Below, one piece after another: positions 23,440-31,589 of a stretch of 64,000 nucleotides of DNA. Below the pieces are notes generated by a model. It saw nothing but the letters and a program-made list of their open reading frames with translations. It did no database searches and was not told the origin of the DNA. Position numbers and translations under genes: made by a program. This DNA is from Paenacidovorax monticola. Its GTDB lineage: Bacteria; Pseudomonadota; Gammaproteobacteria; Burkholderiales; Burkholderiaceae_C. Within the stretch, counting starts at the first letter, position 1; each line of letters starts with the position of its first letter. Location of the stretch: the NCBI RefSeq assembly GCF_014489595.1, contig NZ_CP060790.1, positions 1,488,001 through 1,552,000 of the forward strand, given 5' to 3'.

Positions 23440-24339
23440 ATGAAACACATCAAATTCGACATGGGGGAGCTGATGGCCTTCGTTGTCACGGCCGAGAAGT
23501 CGAGCTTTCGCCTGGCAGCGGAAGCGCTCTTCCTGTCTCCTCCGGCCCTGAGCAGGCGGGTCGAGCGGCTGGAGGCGGCCCTCGGCGCAAGGCTGCTGGA
23601 ACGCACTACGCGGCACGTGAAGTTGACAGCGGTGGGGCACGATTTCCTGCACGAGGCCCGCGCAGCCCTGACGGGCCTGGAGGAAGCAGTGCAGCGGGTG
23701 GGCGATCAGCTGCAGCTGCGCCGCGGACGCGTGACGGTTGCCTGCATCCCCTCCGTGGCGAACCACCTGCTGCCGCGTGTGCTGGGAGCATTCGCAGCCA
23801 GCCAACCCGAGGTGCAGGTGCATGTCATCGACGAGAGTGCTCGCCAGGTGCTGGACGCCGTCCAGAGAGGCGATGCAGACTTCGGCGTGAGCTTCACCGG
23901 CAGCCAGGATTCATCGCTGCGCTTCGAAGCACTGACGCGTGAGCGCTATGTGCTGGCCATGCCACGCAGCCATGCCTGGGCGGAGCGCTCGGAGATAGGC
24001 TGGTCGGAGCTGGCGGGGCAGCGGTTGGTGTCCGTGTCCCACCAAAGCGGCAACCGGGTGCTGCTGGACCAGGTGATGGCTGAACTGCCCCATCAGCCCG
24101 TGGCCTGGCATGAGTGCAACCATGTCACGGGCGCGTTGGCGCTGGTGGAGGCCGGCCTGGGGCTGGCAGCCATCCCCCAACTGGCTCTGCGGCAAGATCA
24201 TCCCGCAGTCTGCGGAGTGCCACTGACCGCGCCGGACGTATGGCGCACGCTGGGCCTTCTGCAGCGACGCGACCGTGTCCTGAACCCGACGGCCGAGGCA
24301 CTGCGGCAGTGCCTGATGCACGCACATGTCTTCGGCTGA
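23440..24339 (+). CDS. LysR family transcriptional regulator
   Basis: A 299-residue LysR regulator. The N-terminal winged helix includes MAFVVTAEKSSFRLAAEAL and LSPPALSRRVERLEAALGAR; the C-terminal ligand-binding domain starts near GRVTVACIPSVANHLLPRV and shows GLGLAAIPQLAL. The start MKHIKFDMGEL at ATG 23440 was preferred over 23410 because the earlier codons overlap the palindromic operator. It probably controls the divergent Bug receptor, the ModA-like receptor and perhaps the porin. The inducer is unknown. Confidence 0.9.
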   Translation: MKHIKFDMGELMAFVVTAEKSSFRLAAEALFLSPPALSRRVERLEAALGARLLERTTRHVKLTAVGHDFLHEARAALTGLEEAVQRVGDQLQLRRGRVTVACIPSVANHLLPRVLGAFAASQPEVQVHVIDESARQVLDAVQRGDADFGVSFTGSQDSSLRFEALTRERYVLAMPRSHAWAERSEIGWSELAGQRLVSVSHQSGNRVLLDQVMAELPHQPVAWHECNHVTGALALVEAGLGLAAIPQLALRQDHPAVCGVPLTAPDVWRTLGLLQRRDRVLNPTAEALRQCLMHAHVFG

Positions 24340-24502
24340 TGTGGGTTCATTGGGGTCTCCGGCCTGCATCCACGACGAGCCGATGCCGATGTTGCACCGT
24401 GCATCGCACACACCGGACGCCGGTGCAAGCCGCTTCGTCTCGATGTTCGCCATCCAGGTCCCCTGAGCAGCCCCGCCCGACCCGTGCAGCTACAGTGCCC
24501 GC

Positions 24503-25177
24503 ATGATCGATCTCGAACGACTCCAGTCCATCGGCCTTGCCCCCGGGCCAGCGGAGCGCGCGCTGCAGGCCCTGGAGGGCGGCGACCTGCGAGGCTTCGT
24601 GCACGAGCTGCTGCTGCACGGCCTGTGGAGCGACATCGTCGACGAAGCGCAGCCCCAGCCGCAATGGATGGAGCGCTGGCAGCAGTTGGCCGCCAACGGC
24701 TTCCCGATCATCGACACCGCCGCGCTGCAGCGCCTGCTGGATGCGGGCGTGGACGCGCACGACCTGACCGGCGTGGTGCGCTCGGCGCAGATCCTCGCCA
24801 TCTACAACGTCGCGCAACGGCTGGACTACCCCGCGCTGGGCCTGGGCTGGGACTTGCCCGAAGCCGCCACCCCGCACCTGGCCTGCGTCAGCGAAGCCGC
24901 GCCGAACGCAACCCAGCCCCTCGCGCAACGCCTGCATGCGCTGGCCCCCGAACTGCTGGGGCGCGACCCCAGCGGGCGCTTCGGCGAGCCCCGGCCGCTG
25001 GCGCTGCGCCAATGGCAAGCACTGCCCGACGCGCCGCGCGAACGCATCCGCACGCTGGTGCAGGAGAACCACCGCGCGCAGGCCGCCGCAATGTGGAGGC
25101 AGCACGTGGGCGGCGAGCTGCGCGCCTGCCTGAACGCGGTGGATGTGCTGAAGGGCGCGCTGCAGGAAATCCGATGA
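24503..25177 (+). CDS. Uncharacterised protein, first gene of the immunity-like island
   Basis: A 224-residue soluble, helix-rich protein starting MIDLERLQSIGLAPGPAERAL. I do not recognise a family. It has no signal peptide or membrane segment. Its stop codon TGA (25175-25177) is the first part of a palindromic repeat copy. Position at the head of a run of small orphan genes, several with immunity-type domains, suggests but does not prove an immunity role. Confidence 0.6.
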   Translation: MIDLERLQSIGLAPGPAERALQALEGGDLRGFVHELLLHGLWSDIVDEAQPQPQWMERWQQLAANGFPIIDTAALQRLLDAGVDAHDLTGVVRSAQILAIYNVAQRLDYPALGLGWDLPEAATPHLACVSEAAPNATQPLAQRLHALAPELLGRDPSGRFGEPRPLALRQWQALPDAPRERIRTLVQENHRAQAAAMWRQHVGGELRACLNAVDVLKGALQEIR

Positions 25178-25235
25178 AAAGCGGCTCCAGCGCCCACCCG
25201 GCAGGCGCAAGCAGCTATCCAATAGAGAGCTATCA
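25175..25235. repeat. Dispersed palindromic repeat, copy 3, supplying two stop codons
   Basis: The 61 bases from TGAAAAGCGGCTCCAGCGCC to GAGAGCTATCA form a full repeat copy with a GCGCC...GGCGC hairpin. Its left edge gives the TGA stop of the plus-strand gene and its right edge (TCA) gives the TGA stop of the minus-strand DHFR-like gene. The repeat therefore fills the whole space between two convergent genes. Confidence 0.8.
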
Positions 25236-25719
25236 GACGGTGCCCTTGCGCACCTCGTAGCGCAACTCCACCATGCCCTCCCCGATCTGCCACGCCGACA
25301 CCAGACGCAGCACCGGGTGCAGCACCTGGCGCGGGAAAAGCGGCTTGCCCGGCCCAGCGTGGCGGAGCCGACGCCCAGGATCAGCTCGTCCAGCAAGCCC
25401 GCGTCATAGAACTGGCCCGCCAGATCGCCGCCCCCGACCACCCAGAGGTTCTCGCCGCCCGCGGCCGCCTGCATCTCGGCGTGCACGCGGCGCACGTCGC
25501 CGCTGGCAAAGCCGGATGTCGGCGCCCGCAATGCCGGGCAACGCGCGGCTGGAGAACACCCAGGTGGGCTGGGTGCAGGGCCAGGGCGCCCACCCCGGCG
25601 ATGAAGGCCGGGTAGCCGGAGGCCTCCATGTCGCCCAGCGGGAACAGCCATTCCAGGGAATCGTCCTCGGTCGCCAGAAAGCCGTCGAGGCGGGTCGCGG
25701 TGAAGTATGGGGTTTTCAC
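25233..25719 (-). pseudogene. Dihydrofolate reductase-family (RibD C-terminal-like) gene, degraded
   Basis: Pieces of a RibD_C/DHFR-like protein can be read in three frames: MKTPYFTATRLDGFLATEDDS, then QPTWVFSSRALPGIAGADIR, then FASGDVRRVHAEMQAAAGG with LWVVGGGDLAGQFYDAGLLDE in order and GSATLG, then a tail KPLFPRQVLHPVLRLVSAW. At least three frame changes separate them. In addition the segment after AFIAGVGALA, where relatives have a helix and loop of about 20-30 residues, seems missing. One of the frame changes is a C-run loss like those elsewhere, but the internal gap suggests real decay. Confidence 0.65.
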
Positions 25720-26165
25720 GGCCGCATGGTAGACACGCCGCCGTAGCGGACCCAGCCGCCGCCCATCCCCGTACGCGGGTCATGGCCCACCCAGATCTCC
25801 CCCCAGGGATAGCTGTCGGGGCGCCAGCCATGCGCCGCCAGCCACGTGCGCAGGGCCTTGGCGCGCTGGCGCTCCTTGCGCTCCGACCATTCGCTCCAAT
25901 CGCGGCCATAGCGGCTGTCGTCGTCGTGGAAGAGCAGGCATTCGCGCAGCGTGCCGTGCAGGAAGGCCAGCTCGATGCCCACCGCGAAGCCGCCGACGCT
26001 CCAGGGCGCAAGGCGCCACCACGTCCAGCCCGAGCCCGGCGGCGCCACCCGGGGCTCGCGCGGCTGCACGATGAGCGCGGGGTAAGTGTCCAGCAGCGTG
26101 GATTCCTGCAGGCCCGGGGCGATGTGCAGGCCGCCGGGGTGGTGCAGCGCGAAGGCTACGGACAT
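25716..26165 (-). CDS. Uncharacterised small protein, possible immunity protein
   Basis: A 149-residue cytoplasmic protein starting MSVAFALHHPGGLHIAPGLQ at ATG 26165. It is rich in Trp (GSGWTWWRLAPWSVGG, AAHGWRPDSYPWGEIWVGHD) and ends in VRYGGVSTMRP. No family is recognised. Its start lies inside the last codons of the upstream helical gene, so the two are almost certainly co-translated as a pair. Its 3' end overlaps the start of the DHFR-like remnant by four bases. Confidence 0.6.
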   Translation of the reverse strand: MSVAFALHHPGGLHIAPGLQESTLLDTYPALIVQPREPRVAPPGSGWTWWRLAPWSVGGFAVGIELAFLHGTLRECLLFHDDDSRYGRDWSEWSERKERQRAKALRTWLAAHGWRPDSYPWGEIWVGHDPRTGMGGGWVRYGGVSTMRP

Positions 26166-26614
26166 GGGGCTTGCGCCAGTTGCGCGAGCATGGCGAACTG
26201 CCAGGCCTTCTCGGGCGCGAACGATGCCGGGTCGCACACCGCTCCATAGCCGCCACCGCCGTAGACGGCGGCGTAGGCCGCGTAGTCCGCCGCCTGCAGC
26301 GCCCGGCCGGCCAGCGCGTTCGCCACGGCGTAGCTCGCCGATACGGCAGCGTGGCCCACGCCATCCAGCGAGCGGGAGCCCTGGTGGCCGTTGGCCAGGG
26401 CCGCGGCCTCGCGGGCGGCCCGTTCCAGGGCTTCCTCGCCTGCCTGGCCCTGGACATAGGCCACGAGGGTGTCCAGGCAGCGCAGCACGGCCTCGTCCTC
26501 CAGCAGATGGCGCACCCTCTGGGCGCATGCGCAGGCAAAGGCGTACCTCAGCGCCTCGGGCCGGGCGCGGCCCGATTCGTACGCGGTCAACGCGGCAGCG
26601 AGTGCATCGGTCAT
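26156..26614 (-). CDS. Helical Ala-rich protein, possible immunity protein (Imm5-like)
   Basis: A 152-residue all-helical protein: MTDALAAALTAYESGRARP, then FACACAQRVRHLLEDEAVL, an Ala-rich middle (ERAAREAAALANGHQGSRS) and AAYAAVYGGGGYGAVCDP. The pattern of Ala-rich helices with a paired Cys motif recalls helical immunity proteins such as Imm5, but I cannot confirm the family by eye. It overlaps the next gene by ten bases. It is divergent from the gene at 26694, with 79 bases between. Confidence 0.55.
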   Translation of the reverse strand: MTDALAAALTAYESGRARPEALRYAFACACAQRVRHLLEDEAVLRCLDTLVAYVQGQAGEEALERAAREAAALANGHQGSRSLDGVGHAAVSASYAVANALAGRALQAADYAAYAAVYGGGGYGAVCDPASFAPEKAWQFAMLAQLAQAPCP

Positions 26615-26693
26615 CGCGGGAATCTCCTTCAGCAAGGATTCTGGAGCATTGGGCATACTGCCCCCCAAACCATCGAGCCTCCGGACATCCGCC

Positions 26694-27044
26694 ATGCCCC
26701 GCGCCCGCCACACACCGCCTCTGCAAACCCTGCGCGGCATCCTGCGCCAGCCCGATACCCATGCGGGCTGGCTGTACCTGAAGCCGGGCGACTGGACGCT
26801 GGACACCACCGGCTTCTTCTACGGCGCCGACATTGACCTCGCCCCCGAGGACGAAGCCGCCCTGCGCGCGCAGCTCGAGGCCGCAGGGTGGGTATGCACC
26901 GTGAGCAGCGAAGACATCGAGGACGCCATTGCCAACACCTGCGACCAGCTCGATGCGCCCAGCGATGCCGAGTTGCTGCGCGCCGTGCGCTACTTCTACG
27001 ACCACGATGCGTTCATGGACTGGGACGCACCCCACCAGCCATGA
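26694..27044 (+). CDS. Small uncharacterised protein, possible immunity protein
   Basis: A 116-residue soluble protein: TLRGILRQPDTHAGWLYLKP, then DWTLDTTGFFYGADIDLAPE and a C-terminal acidic half ending AFMDWDAPHQP. I assign no family. Its stop overlaps the next gene's ATG by four bases (ATGA at 27041), so it is translationally coupled to the SUKH/L12-like protein. Both lie in the run of immunity-type genes. Confidence 0.6.
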   Translation: MPRARHTPPLQTLRGILRQPDTHAGWLYLKPGDWTLDTTGFFYGADIDLAPEDEAALRAQLEAAGWVCTVSSEDIEDAIANTCDQLDAPSDAELLRAVRYFYDHDAFMDWDAPHQP

Positions 27045-27772
27045 CACCCGCCCTGCCCCACGCCGCACTCCAGTTCATCGAGGCCGCCCTCGTCGCCGGC
27101 GACATGGCCCTGCCCTTCCACTACCCCCGGGCCGAGCAGTGGGAGGGCTGGCAAAGCTGCTTTCGCTACAACGGTCGCACGGGTGAGAGCCTGGTCGCCG
27201 CCACGCCGGGCGCATGGCAGCCAGGCTGGTACGTGATCGCGCTCAACGGCTTCGACGATCCGTTCTTCATCGACCTCGGCGAAGAGGCGCAGGGCTTTCC
27301 CGTCTACTACGCACCGCTCGGCGCGGGGCGCTGGGACGCGCAGCAGGCCGCGCCCAGCCTGCAGCGCTTTGGCGAGATGCTGGCCGTGCTGTGCGGCATA
27401 GGCGACGACGATGCGGCGGCGCTGCGCTGGATCGAGGCGGAAGTCGGCCTCGCCACCGCACTCTGGCGCGAGGTGTTCGAGACGCGCCAGCAGCGGTCCA
27501 CGGAGCCCCCCGACCCGCCAGCTCCGCCCCCCGACCCCGCTGCCTGGCAACACGGCACCCTCGTCATCACTGCCATCGGGCCGCAGAAGTTGAAAGTGGT
27601 GCAGTTCCTCAAGCAGGCGCTGGAACTATCGCCGCAAGAGGCGCTGGCTATGGCTGCGCAGGGCGACATTGTGGTGGCCGATGGCTATCTGGCACACCTG
27701 CGCAGCACCCAGGCCCGGCTGCAGGCGCTGGGTGCCACGGTGGAGTTTCGCCTTGATGAAAATGGGCCCTAG
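27041..27772 (+). CDS. SMI1/KNR4-like domain joined to a ribosomal L7/L12 C-terminal-like domain
   Basis: A 243-residue two-domain protein. Residues 1-150 look SUKH/SMI1-like (FIEAALVAGDMALPFHYP, WYVIALNGFDDPFFIDLGEE, YYAPLGAGRWDAQQ). After a Pro-rich linker (PPDPPAPPPDPAAW) residues about 178-240 match the C-terminal domain of ribosomal protein bL12 in pattern: GPQKLKVVQFLKQALELSPQ, then EALAMAAQGD and a last LQALGATVEFR. In bL12 this domain contacts translation factors. The stop TAG (27770-27772) lies inside a palindromic repeat copy. An immunity role is inferred from the first domain and location. Confidence 0.7.
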   Translation: MTPALPHAALQFIEAALVAGDMALPFHYPRAEQWEGWQSCFRYNGRTGESLVAATPGAWQPGWYVIALNGFDDPFFIDLGEEAQGFPVYYAPLGAGRWDAQQAAPSLQRFGEMLAVLCGIGDDDAAALRWIEAEVGLATALWREVFETRQQRSTEPPDPPAPPPDPAAWQHGTLVITAIGPQKLKVVQFLKQALELSPQEALAMAAQGDIVVADGYLAHLRSTQARLQALGATVEFRLDENGP

Positions 27773-27806
27773 CGCCCGTCCAGTAAGCGCAAGAAGCTAT
27801 CAAAAG
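27756..27806 (+). repeat. Dispersed palindromic repeat, copy 4
   Basis: The copy runs from TGAAAATGGGCCCTAGCGCC through GTAAGCGCAAGAAGCTATCA. The upstream gene reads into it and uses its TAG as stop codon, so the last five residues (DENGP) are encoded by repeat DNA. Confidence 0.8.
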
Positions 27807-27865
27807 CCGTCGATCTCGACATGGCCAGCCCGGCTTTCGCGAACGATGCTCGCGTCCTTCATGGA

Positions 27866-28285
27866 TCAGGCCAGCCCCACGTTCGGCTGCCCGGCCCTTG
27901 CCATCGCTTCGATCTGCGCCAGGGCTGGCGCGCGCAACTCGGGATGGGCGTTGAAGCCAAAAAGCGTGCACGGCGCCAGCCCCAGCAGGCGCGCGCCCTC
28001 GCCGGTCAGGCGCAGCTCGATGTGGTCGCCGTACCCCGTCAATCCCACGACCTCGCGGCCGTCGCAGGCCAGGCTCTGGTCGGTACGTTCTACGTACAGC
28101 AGGTCTTCGACGGGCGACGGCTGCCTGCCGCTGCGCTGGTGTCCGCAGGCAAAGTGCAGCACGTCGAGCGGGTCGTGCGCGGACGCGAAGCCGAGCGACA
28201 GCACGATCAGCTCCGGGTGTTCGGTGAACACTTCCTCCACTTCGAAAAAATCGTCGGCACGGGATGCTGAAGTCTCTGTGGTCAC
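27866..28285 (-). CDS. Small uncharacterised protein, possible Imm10-like immunity protein
   Basis: A 139-residue protein starting at GTG 28285 after GGAG. It opens TTETSASRADDFFEVEEVF and has VEDLLYVERTDQSLACDGRE and GYGDHIELRLTGEGARLLGL. The 'Y.E..DQ' followed by strand-rich 'h.l.L' pattern resembles the Imm10 immunity family, but the match is by eye only. It is the only gene of the second half of the island on the minus strand. Confidence 0.55.
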   Translation of the reverse strand: MTTETSASRADDFFEVEEVFTEHPELIVLSLGFASAHDPLDVLHFACGHQRSGRQPSPVEDLLYVERTDQSLACDGREVVGLTGYGDHIELRLTGEGARLLGLAPCTLFGFNAHPELRAPALAQIEAMARAGQPNVGLA

Positions 28286-28435
28286 GGTCGGCTCCGAGGA
28301 AAGGATGGGTTGAAGAGGCGTGCCGGGAACTTCGAAAACAGGCAAGAATGTTTCACGCAATGGCCTGCGCCGTGAAGGCGGGCCGCTGCGGGCAAGAGTG
28401 TGCTGTAAAACACGCCACACCCAAAACGGCAAAGG

Positions 28436-28711
28436 ATGATGAAGTGCCGCTGGCTCCCACCTTTGAGACACGCCTTTTTTCCGATCCTCCTCGTCGAAGG
28501 CAGCCTGCGCGTGGCGCGCAGCCGCCGCGACGAGGGCAACGAGCGCTACGACTTCAGCCTGCGCCGCCACCTGCCCGACGCGCTGCGCATGTTCGAAGCG
28601 GCGAGCCGCGCACTGCAGCAGGCCAACACAGACCTGCTGGCCGGCTCGCCGCCGAACCGGGACGACGCATTTGCGCTAGGGCACTGGCGCGCACGCGGCT
28701 ACCTTCACTGA
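28436..28711 (+). CDS. Short uncharacterised protein, possibly a fragment
   Basis: A 91-residue reading frame (ATG 28436 or 28439, AAAGG before it) with RSRRDEGNERYDFSLRRHLP and LQQANTDLLAGSPPNRDDAF. No family is seen. The first 20 codons are less protein-like than the rest, so this may be the C-terminal remnant of a longer gene. It precedes the ankyrin lipoprotein gene by 15 bases. Confidence 0.4.
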   Translation: MMKCRWLPPLRHAFFPILLVEGSLRVARSRRDEGNERYDFSLRRHLPDALRMFEAASRALQQANTDLLAGSPPNRDDAFALGHWRARGYLH

Positions 28712-28726
28712 CACGGAGAGTCCACC

Positions 28727-29545
28727 ATGCGCCTGCGCGCCCTGCTCTGTTCCCTTGTGCTGGCCCTGCAGTCCCTGGCCGCGGGCTGCGGCCACGCCAG
28801 GGTGTCGTCGCCGCAAACCTATTTCACCGGCGACCAGTTGGCGCTGGCGCAGGCCATCCGCCAGGGCACCCTCGCCGACATCGACCCGCTGGCGCGCCGC
28901 CTGGGCCGCGAGGGGCTGAATCGCCCCGGCGCGCAGGACATGACGCTGCTGTTCTTCGCCCTGCAAAGCGCCATGGGCGAAAAGCCCCGGCAGCTCCAGA
29001 TCCTCGCCGCGCTGGTGCGCGCGGGCGCCGACCCCACGCAGGACGTGCCCCACTTCGGCAGCGTGCTCGGCGTGGCCCTGCGCGCCCAAAGCCCGTTGTA
29101 CGTGCAGGCCCTGCTCGACGCCGGCGTGAGCCCCGACACCCAGCTCGGCAGCTCGCCCATCCTGTTCGATGCCGCCCGCGAGCACACCGCCGCCACGCTC
29201 GCGCTGCTGCTGGACCGCGGCGCCAGCATCGACAAGAAGAACACCCTGGGCAACACCGCGCTGATGCAAGCGCTGCAAAGCATGCAGCTCGACCAGGTGA
29301 TGTTCCTGCTCGACCGGGGCGCCAGCCCGCACTTCGTCAACATCAACGGCGTCTCGTTCGCGGGGCAGCTGCAGTTCCAGATCGGGCGCCAGCAAAACGG
29401 CTCGCCCGCGCAGCGCCGCATGCTGCAGATCAGGGACCGCATCGTCGGCATGGGCGTGGCCTGGCCCCCGCCCTCGCGCAATGAGGAACGCCGGCGCATG
29501 CGCGAACGCGGGCAGGAGCCCGACAAGCTGCTGCCGGTGCGATGA
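28727..29545 (+). CDS. Ankyrin-repeat lipoprotein, probable periplasmic immunity protein
   Basis: A 272-residue lipoprotein. The signal ends in the lipobox SLAAGC (Cys at residue 21). The mature part holds about four ankyrin-like repeats: LFFALQSAM...LAALVRAGADPT, LYVQALLDAGVSPDT, TLALLLDRGASIDKKN and VMFLLDRGASPHFVN. A charged tail follows (RNEERRRMRERGQEPDK). GGAGAGTCCACC precedes the ATG. Ankyrin lipoproteins often serve as immunity partners of type VI lipase effectors; here no such effector is visible, so the function is inferred. Confidence 0.8.
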   Translation: MRLRALLCSLVLALQSLAAGCGHARVSSPQTYFTGDQLALAQAIRQGTLADIDPLARRLGREGLNRPGAQDMTLLFFALQSAMGEKPRQLQILAALVRAGADPTQDVPHFGSVLGVALRAQSPLYVQALLDAGVSPDTQLGSSPILFDAAREHTAATLALLLDRGASIDKKNTLGNTALMQALQSMQLDQVMFLLDRGASPHFVNINGVSFAGQLQFQIGRQQNGSPAQRRMLQIRDRIVGMGVAWPPPSRNEERRRMRERGQEPDKLLPVR

Positions 29546-29562
29546 AAGCCGACGAACACGTT

Positions 29563-29617
29563 TTGATATGAAAAACGCCTGCAATACCCACCCCACAAGC
29601 GCAAGCAGCTATCAAGA
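29563..29617 (+). repeat. Dispersed palindromic repeat, copy 5
   Basis: TTTTGATATGAAAAACGCCT...CACAAGCGCAAGCAGCTATCA. It fills most of the gap between the ankyrin lipoprotein gene and the next gene, whose ATG lies ten bases further on. Confidence 0.75.
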
Positions 29618-29626
29618 GAGAAGCGA

Positions 29627-30269
29627 ATGCCCCCCACTCCCTCCCCACCAGCGACCCCATGGGACGCATTCCTGGCAGCCACCGGCCTCGAGGCGCTGCT
29701 GCGCGAGCTCACCCTGCACACGCTGGCCGAGGCGCGCCGCACCTGGCCCGGCGCGCCCGCCGGCTTCGCCTTCAACTGCAGCGCGGCATGGGGCGACGTG
29801 CACATCAGCCTGGCCAGCGACCCGGCGCGCGCCGCCATGGAGCCGCCCGACTGGGAGCACGAATGCGCCGAGGCCGAACTGCCCGCCAGCGCCGTGCTCT
29901 GGCGCGCGCGCTACGAGCCCGTGCGCGAACGCTACGAGGCCGAGCGCGTGCAGCACGCCAGCTACCCGGAGGGCTTTCTGGGCACCCTGCGCCACCTGCT
30001 CGCCCGCATGGAGCGCGAAGGCGTGTTCGCCGACGCCCCCGGCATCCGCCTGCTGGTGACCGAGGTGGACGCCGACACGGCGGTGGAGGAAGCGGCGCTG
30101 GCGCAGGTGCGCCGAAACCTTGGACTTCTGGCATGAGCGCGCCACACTCCGCCCCTTGCGCGCACAGGCAGGCCGCTATGCGGCGCCCGGCCTCGCTCAG
30201 TTGTGCTGGCAGGCAGAACCCACGCTGATCGGCGACCACGAAGGCCGCGTGGTGGAGACCGTCGGATGA
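29627..30269 (+). CDS. Uncharacterised protein of the immunity-like island (frame probably broken once)
   Basis: The open frame from ATG 29627 codes 169 residues and stops at 30136: WDAFLAATGLEALLRELTLH, FAFNCSAAWGDVHISLASDP, then IRLLVTEVDADTAVEEAALA and a short ending QVRRNLGLLA. In the next frame a natural continuation follows: ETLDFWHERATLRPLRAQAG and LAQLCWQAEPTLIGDHEGRV to a stop at 30269. A frame change at about 30110-30115 would join them into about 214 residues. No family is assigned with confidence; the general layout resembles DUF4303-type proteins. Confidence 0.5.
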
Positions 30270-30333
30270 CGACACACCATCCTCTGCGCCTGCCTGTGCA
30301 GAACGACAGCGGCACCGACAAGGACAAAACACC

Positions 30334-30856
30334 ATGAACCCACACCACGGATTTTCGGAAGCCGACCTCCACGCCCTGCGCGCCACGACCGGTGCGCAGG
30401 CCGTGCGCTCGTTCGCCCAGCCGGGGCTGGTGGACACCTCGGGCACCTGCGATGCCTACCAGCGCCTGATCGACCTGCGGCACGCCGGCGCAGGCCCCGC
30501 CCTGGATGCCGCCCTGGCGGCCAGTGCCCAGGCCCACCAACGCGAGACGCGGCCCAGCACCGGCCGCGAGACCTTCGATTTCGACGCCCAGCACGACGCA
30601 TTGATCCCCATGGAGCGACTGTGCTACCTGCGCGTGCGCCATTGGCTGGGGCACACCACGCCATGGCCTGCGCAACTGCCCTACCAGCCGCCGCCCGGCG
30701 CACTCGCACCGCAGGCTGCCGCCATCGAAGATGGATGCGCTGCTGCAGCGTGTGCTGCAGCGCGCGCTGGCGGTGCAGCCGGGGCGTGACGTCCTCGTGC
30801 GCGAGTTCGGCAGCCCAACCATGGCGGGCCGTGCCCGCACTGAAGTTCTGGTATGA
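30334..30856 (+). CDS. Uncharacterised protein of the immunity-like island (frame probably broken once)
   Basis: Reads MNPHHGFSEADLHALRATTG and RETFDFDAQHDALIPMERLC, then at about 30727-30733 the frame degenerates into Ala/Cys-rich sequence ending at 30789. The neighbouring frame gives MDALLQRVLQRALAVQPGRD, then VREFGSPTMAGRARTEVLV and a TGA at 30854-30856 that is the first codon of a palindromic repeat copy. A single frame repair gives about 174 residues. No family is recognised. Confidence 0.5.
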
Positions 30857-30900
30857 AAACAGGCCGCAGCGCCCGCCTGGCAGGCGCAAGCAGCCATGAA
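30853..30900 (+). repeat. Dispersed palindromic repeat, copy 6
   Basis: ATGAAAACAGGCCGCAGCGC...GGCAGGCGCAAGCAGCCATGA. The TGA at its left edge is the stop codon of the repaired upstream gene. Confidence 0.75.
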
Positions 30901-30915
30901 TAGTGGAGCAGCACC

Positions 30916-31515
30916 ATGCCAACGCCTCTGGCCATCACCCCTGACAACCCCCGCCCCTCGGCCCCCCGCCTGGGCGGCGGCGCGCTGATCGGCGGTGTGG
31001 CCCCGTGGCCGCACGGCCCCACGGGCCAGCCGCTGGTGCTGGCCGCATCGCTGCCCGCCGCCTTCCTCGCCGAGCACGCGGGCATCGCCATCGGCGCGGG
31101 CCGCGTGGCCTCGGTCTTCACCACCTACGCGCCGGGCACGTATTTCCTCGACGCGATCACCTACGGCGGCGACCCGGCCGAGCTGGCGCTGCTGCGCCGG
31201 GGCACCACGCAGGTACTGGTGCATGTGGCCGGCGCTTTGGTGCACGGCGCACTGGAGCTGCCCGCGCACGGCATCCACGCGCAGGCCGGCGGCGGCGATG
31301 CGCTGTCCTTCATCGGCGGCGCGCCGAACTGGCTGCAAAACGAAGACCTGGAATTGGATGGCCTGGCCTTCGCGTGTCAGATCGACGGCGGCGACCTGCC
31401 CCAGCCGCTGCGCGACCTGTTCTACCTGGCCGATGGCGTGGGCTACCTGTACCTGCCCGCGCAGGCCGCCGAAGGCATCGACCGCAGCGGCCTGTTCTTC
31501 GTGCAGGTGACTTGA
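30916..31515 (+). CDS. DUF1963-like protein, possible immunity protein
   Basis: A 199-residue cytoplasmic protein with the DUF1963 (YwqG-like) order: PRLGGGALIGGVAPWPHGPT and PLVLAASLPAAF at the N-terminus, FIGGAPNWLQNEDLELDGL in the middle, and DLFYLADGVGYLYLP with GLFFVQVT at the C-terminus. DUF1963 proteins occur in immunity and antitoxin settings. The stop TGA is immediately followed by a palindromic repeat copy. Match by pattern only. Confidence 0.65.
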   Translation: MPTPLAITPDNPRPSAPRLGGGALIGGVAPWPHGPTGQPLVLAASLPAAFLAEHAGIAIGAGRVASVFTTYAPGTYFLDAITYGGDPAELALLRRGTTQVLVHVAGALVHGALELPAHGIHAQAGGGDALSFIGGAPNWLQNEDLELDGLAFACQIDGGDLPQPLRDLFYLADGVGYLYLPAQAAEGIDRSGLFFVQVT

Positions 31516-31564
31516 ACCAAAATGGCCGCCAGCGTCCATCCAGAAAGCGCAAGCAGCTATCAGT
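31514..31564 (+). repeat. Dispersed palindromic repeat, copy 7
   Basis: TGAACCAAAATGGCCGCCAGCG...GAAAGCGCAAGCAGCTATCA, with its left edge at the stop codon of the DUF1963-like gene and its right edge 26 bases before the next ATG. Confidence 0.75.
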
Positions 31565-31589
31565 ACAGAAGCACCCCAAAAGGAAAACC

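Noticed and set aside
25175..31564. CRISPR array
   Set aside because: The repeats are spaced by whole genes, vary in sequence and have no regular spacers; no cas genes are present.
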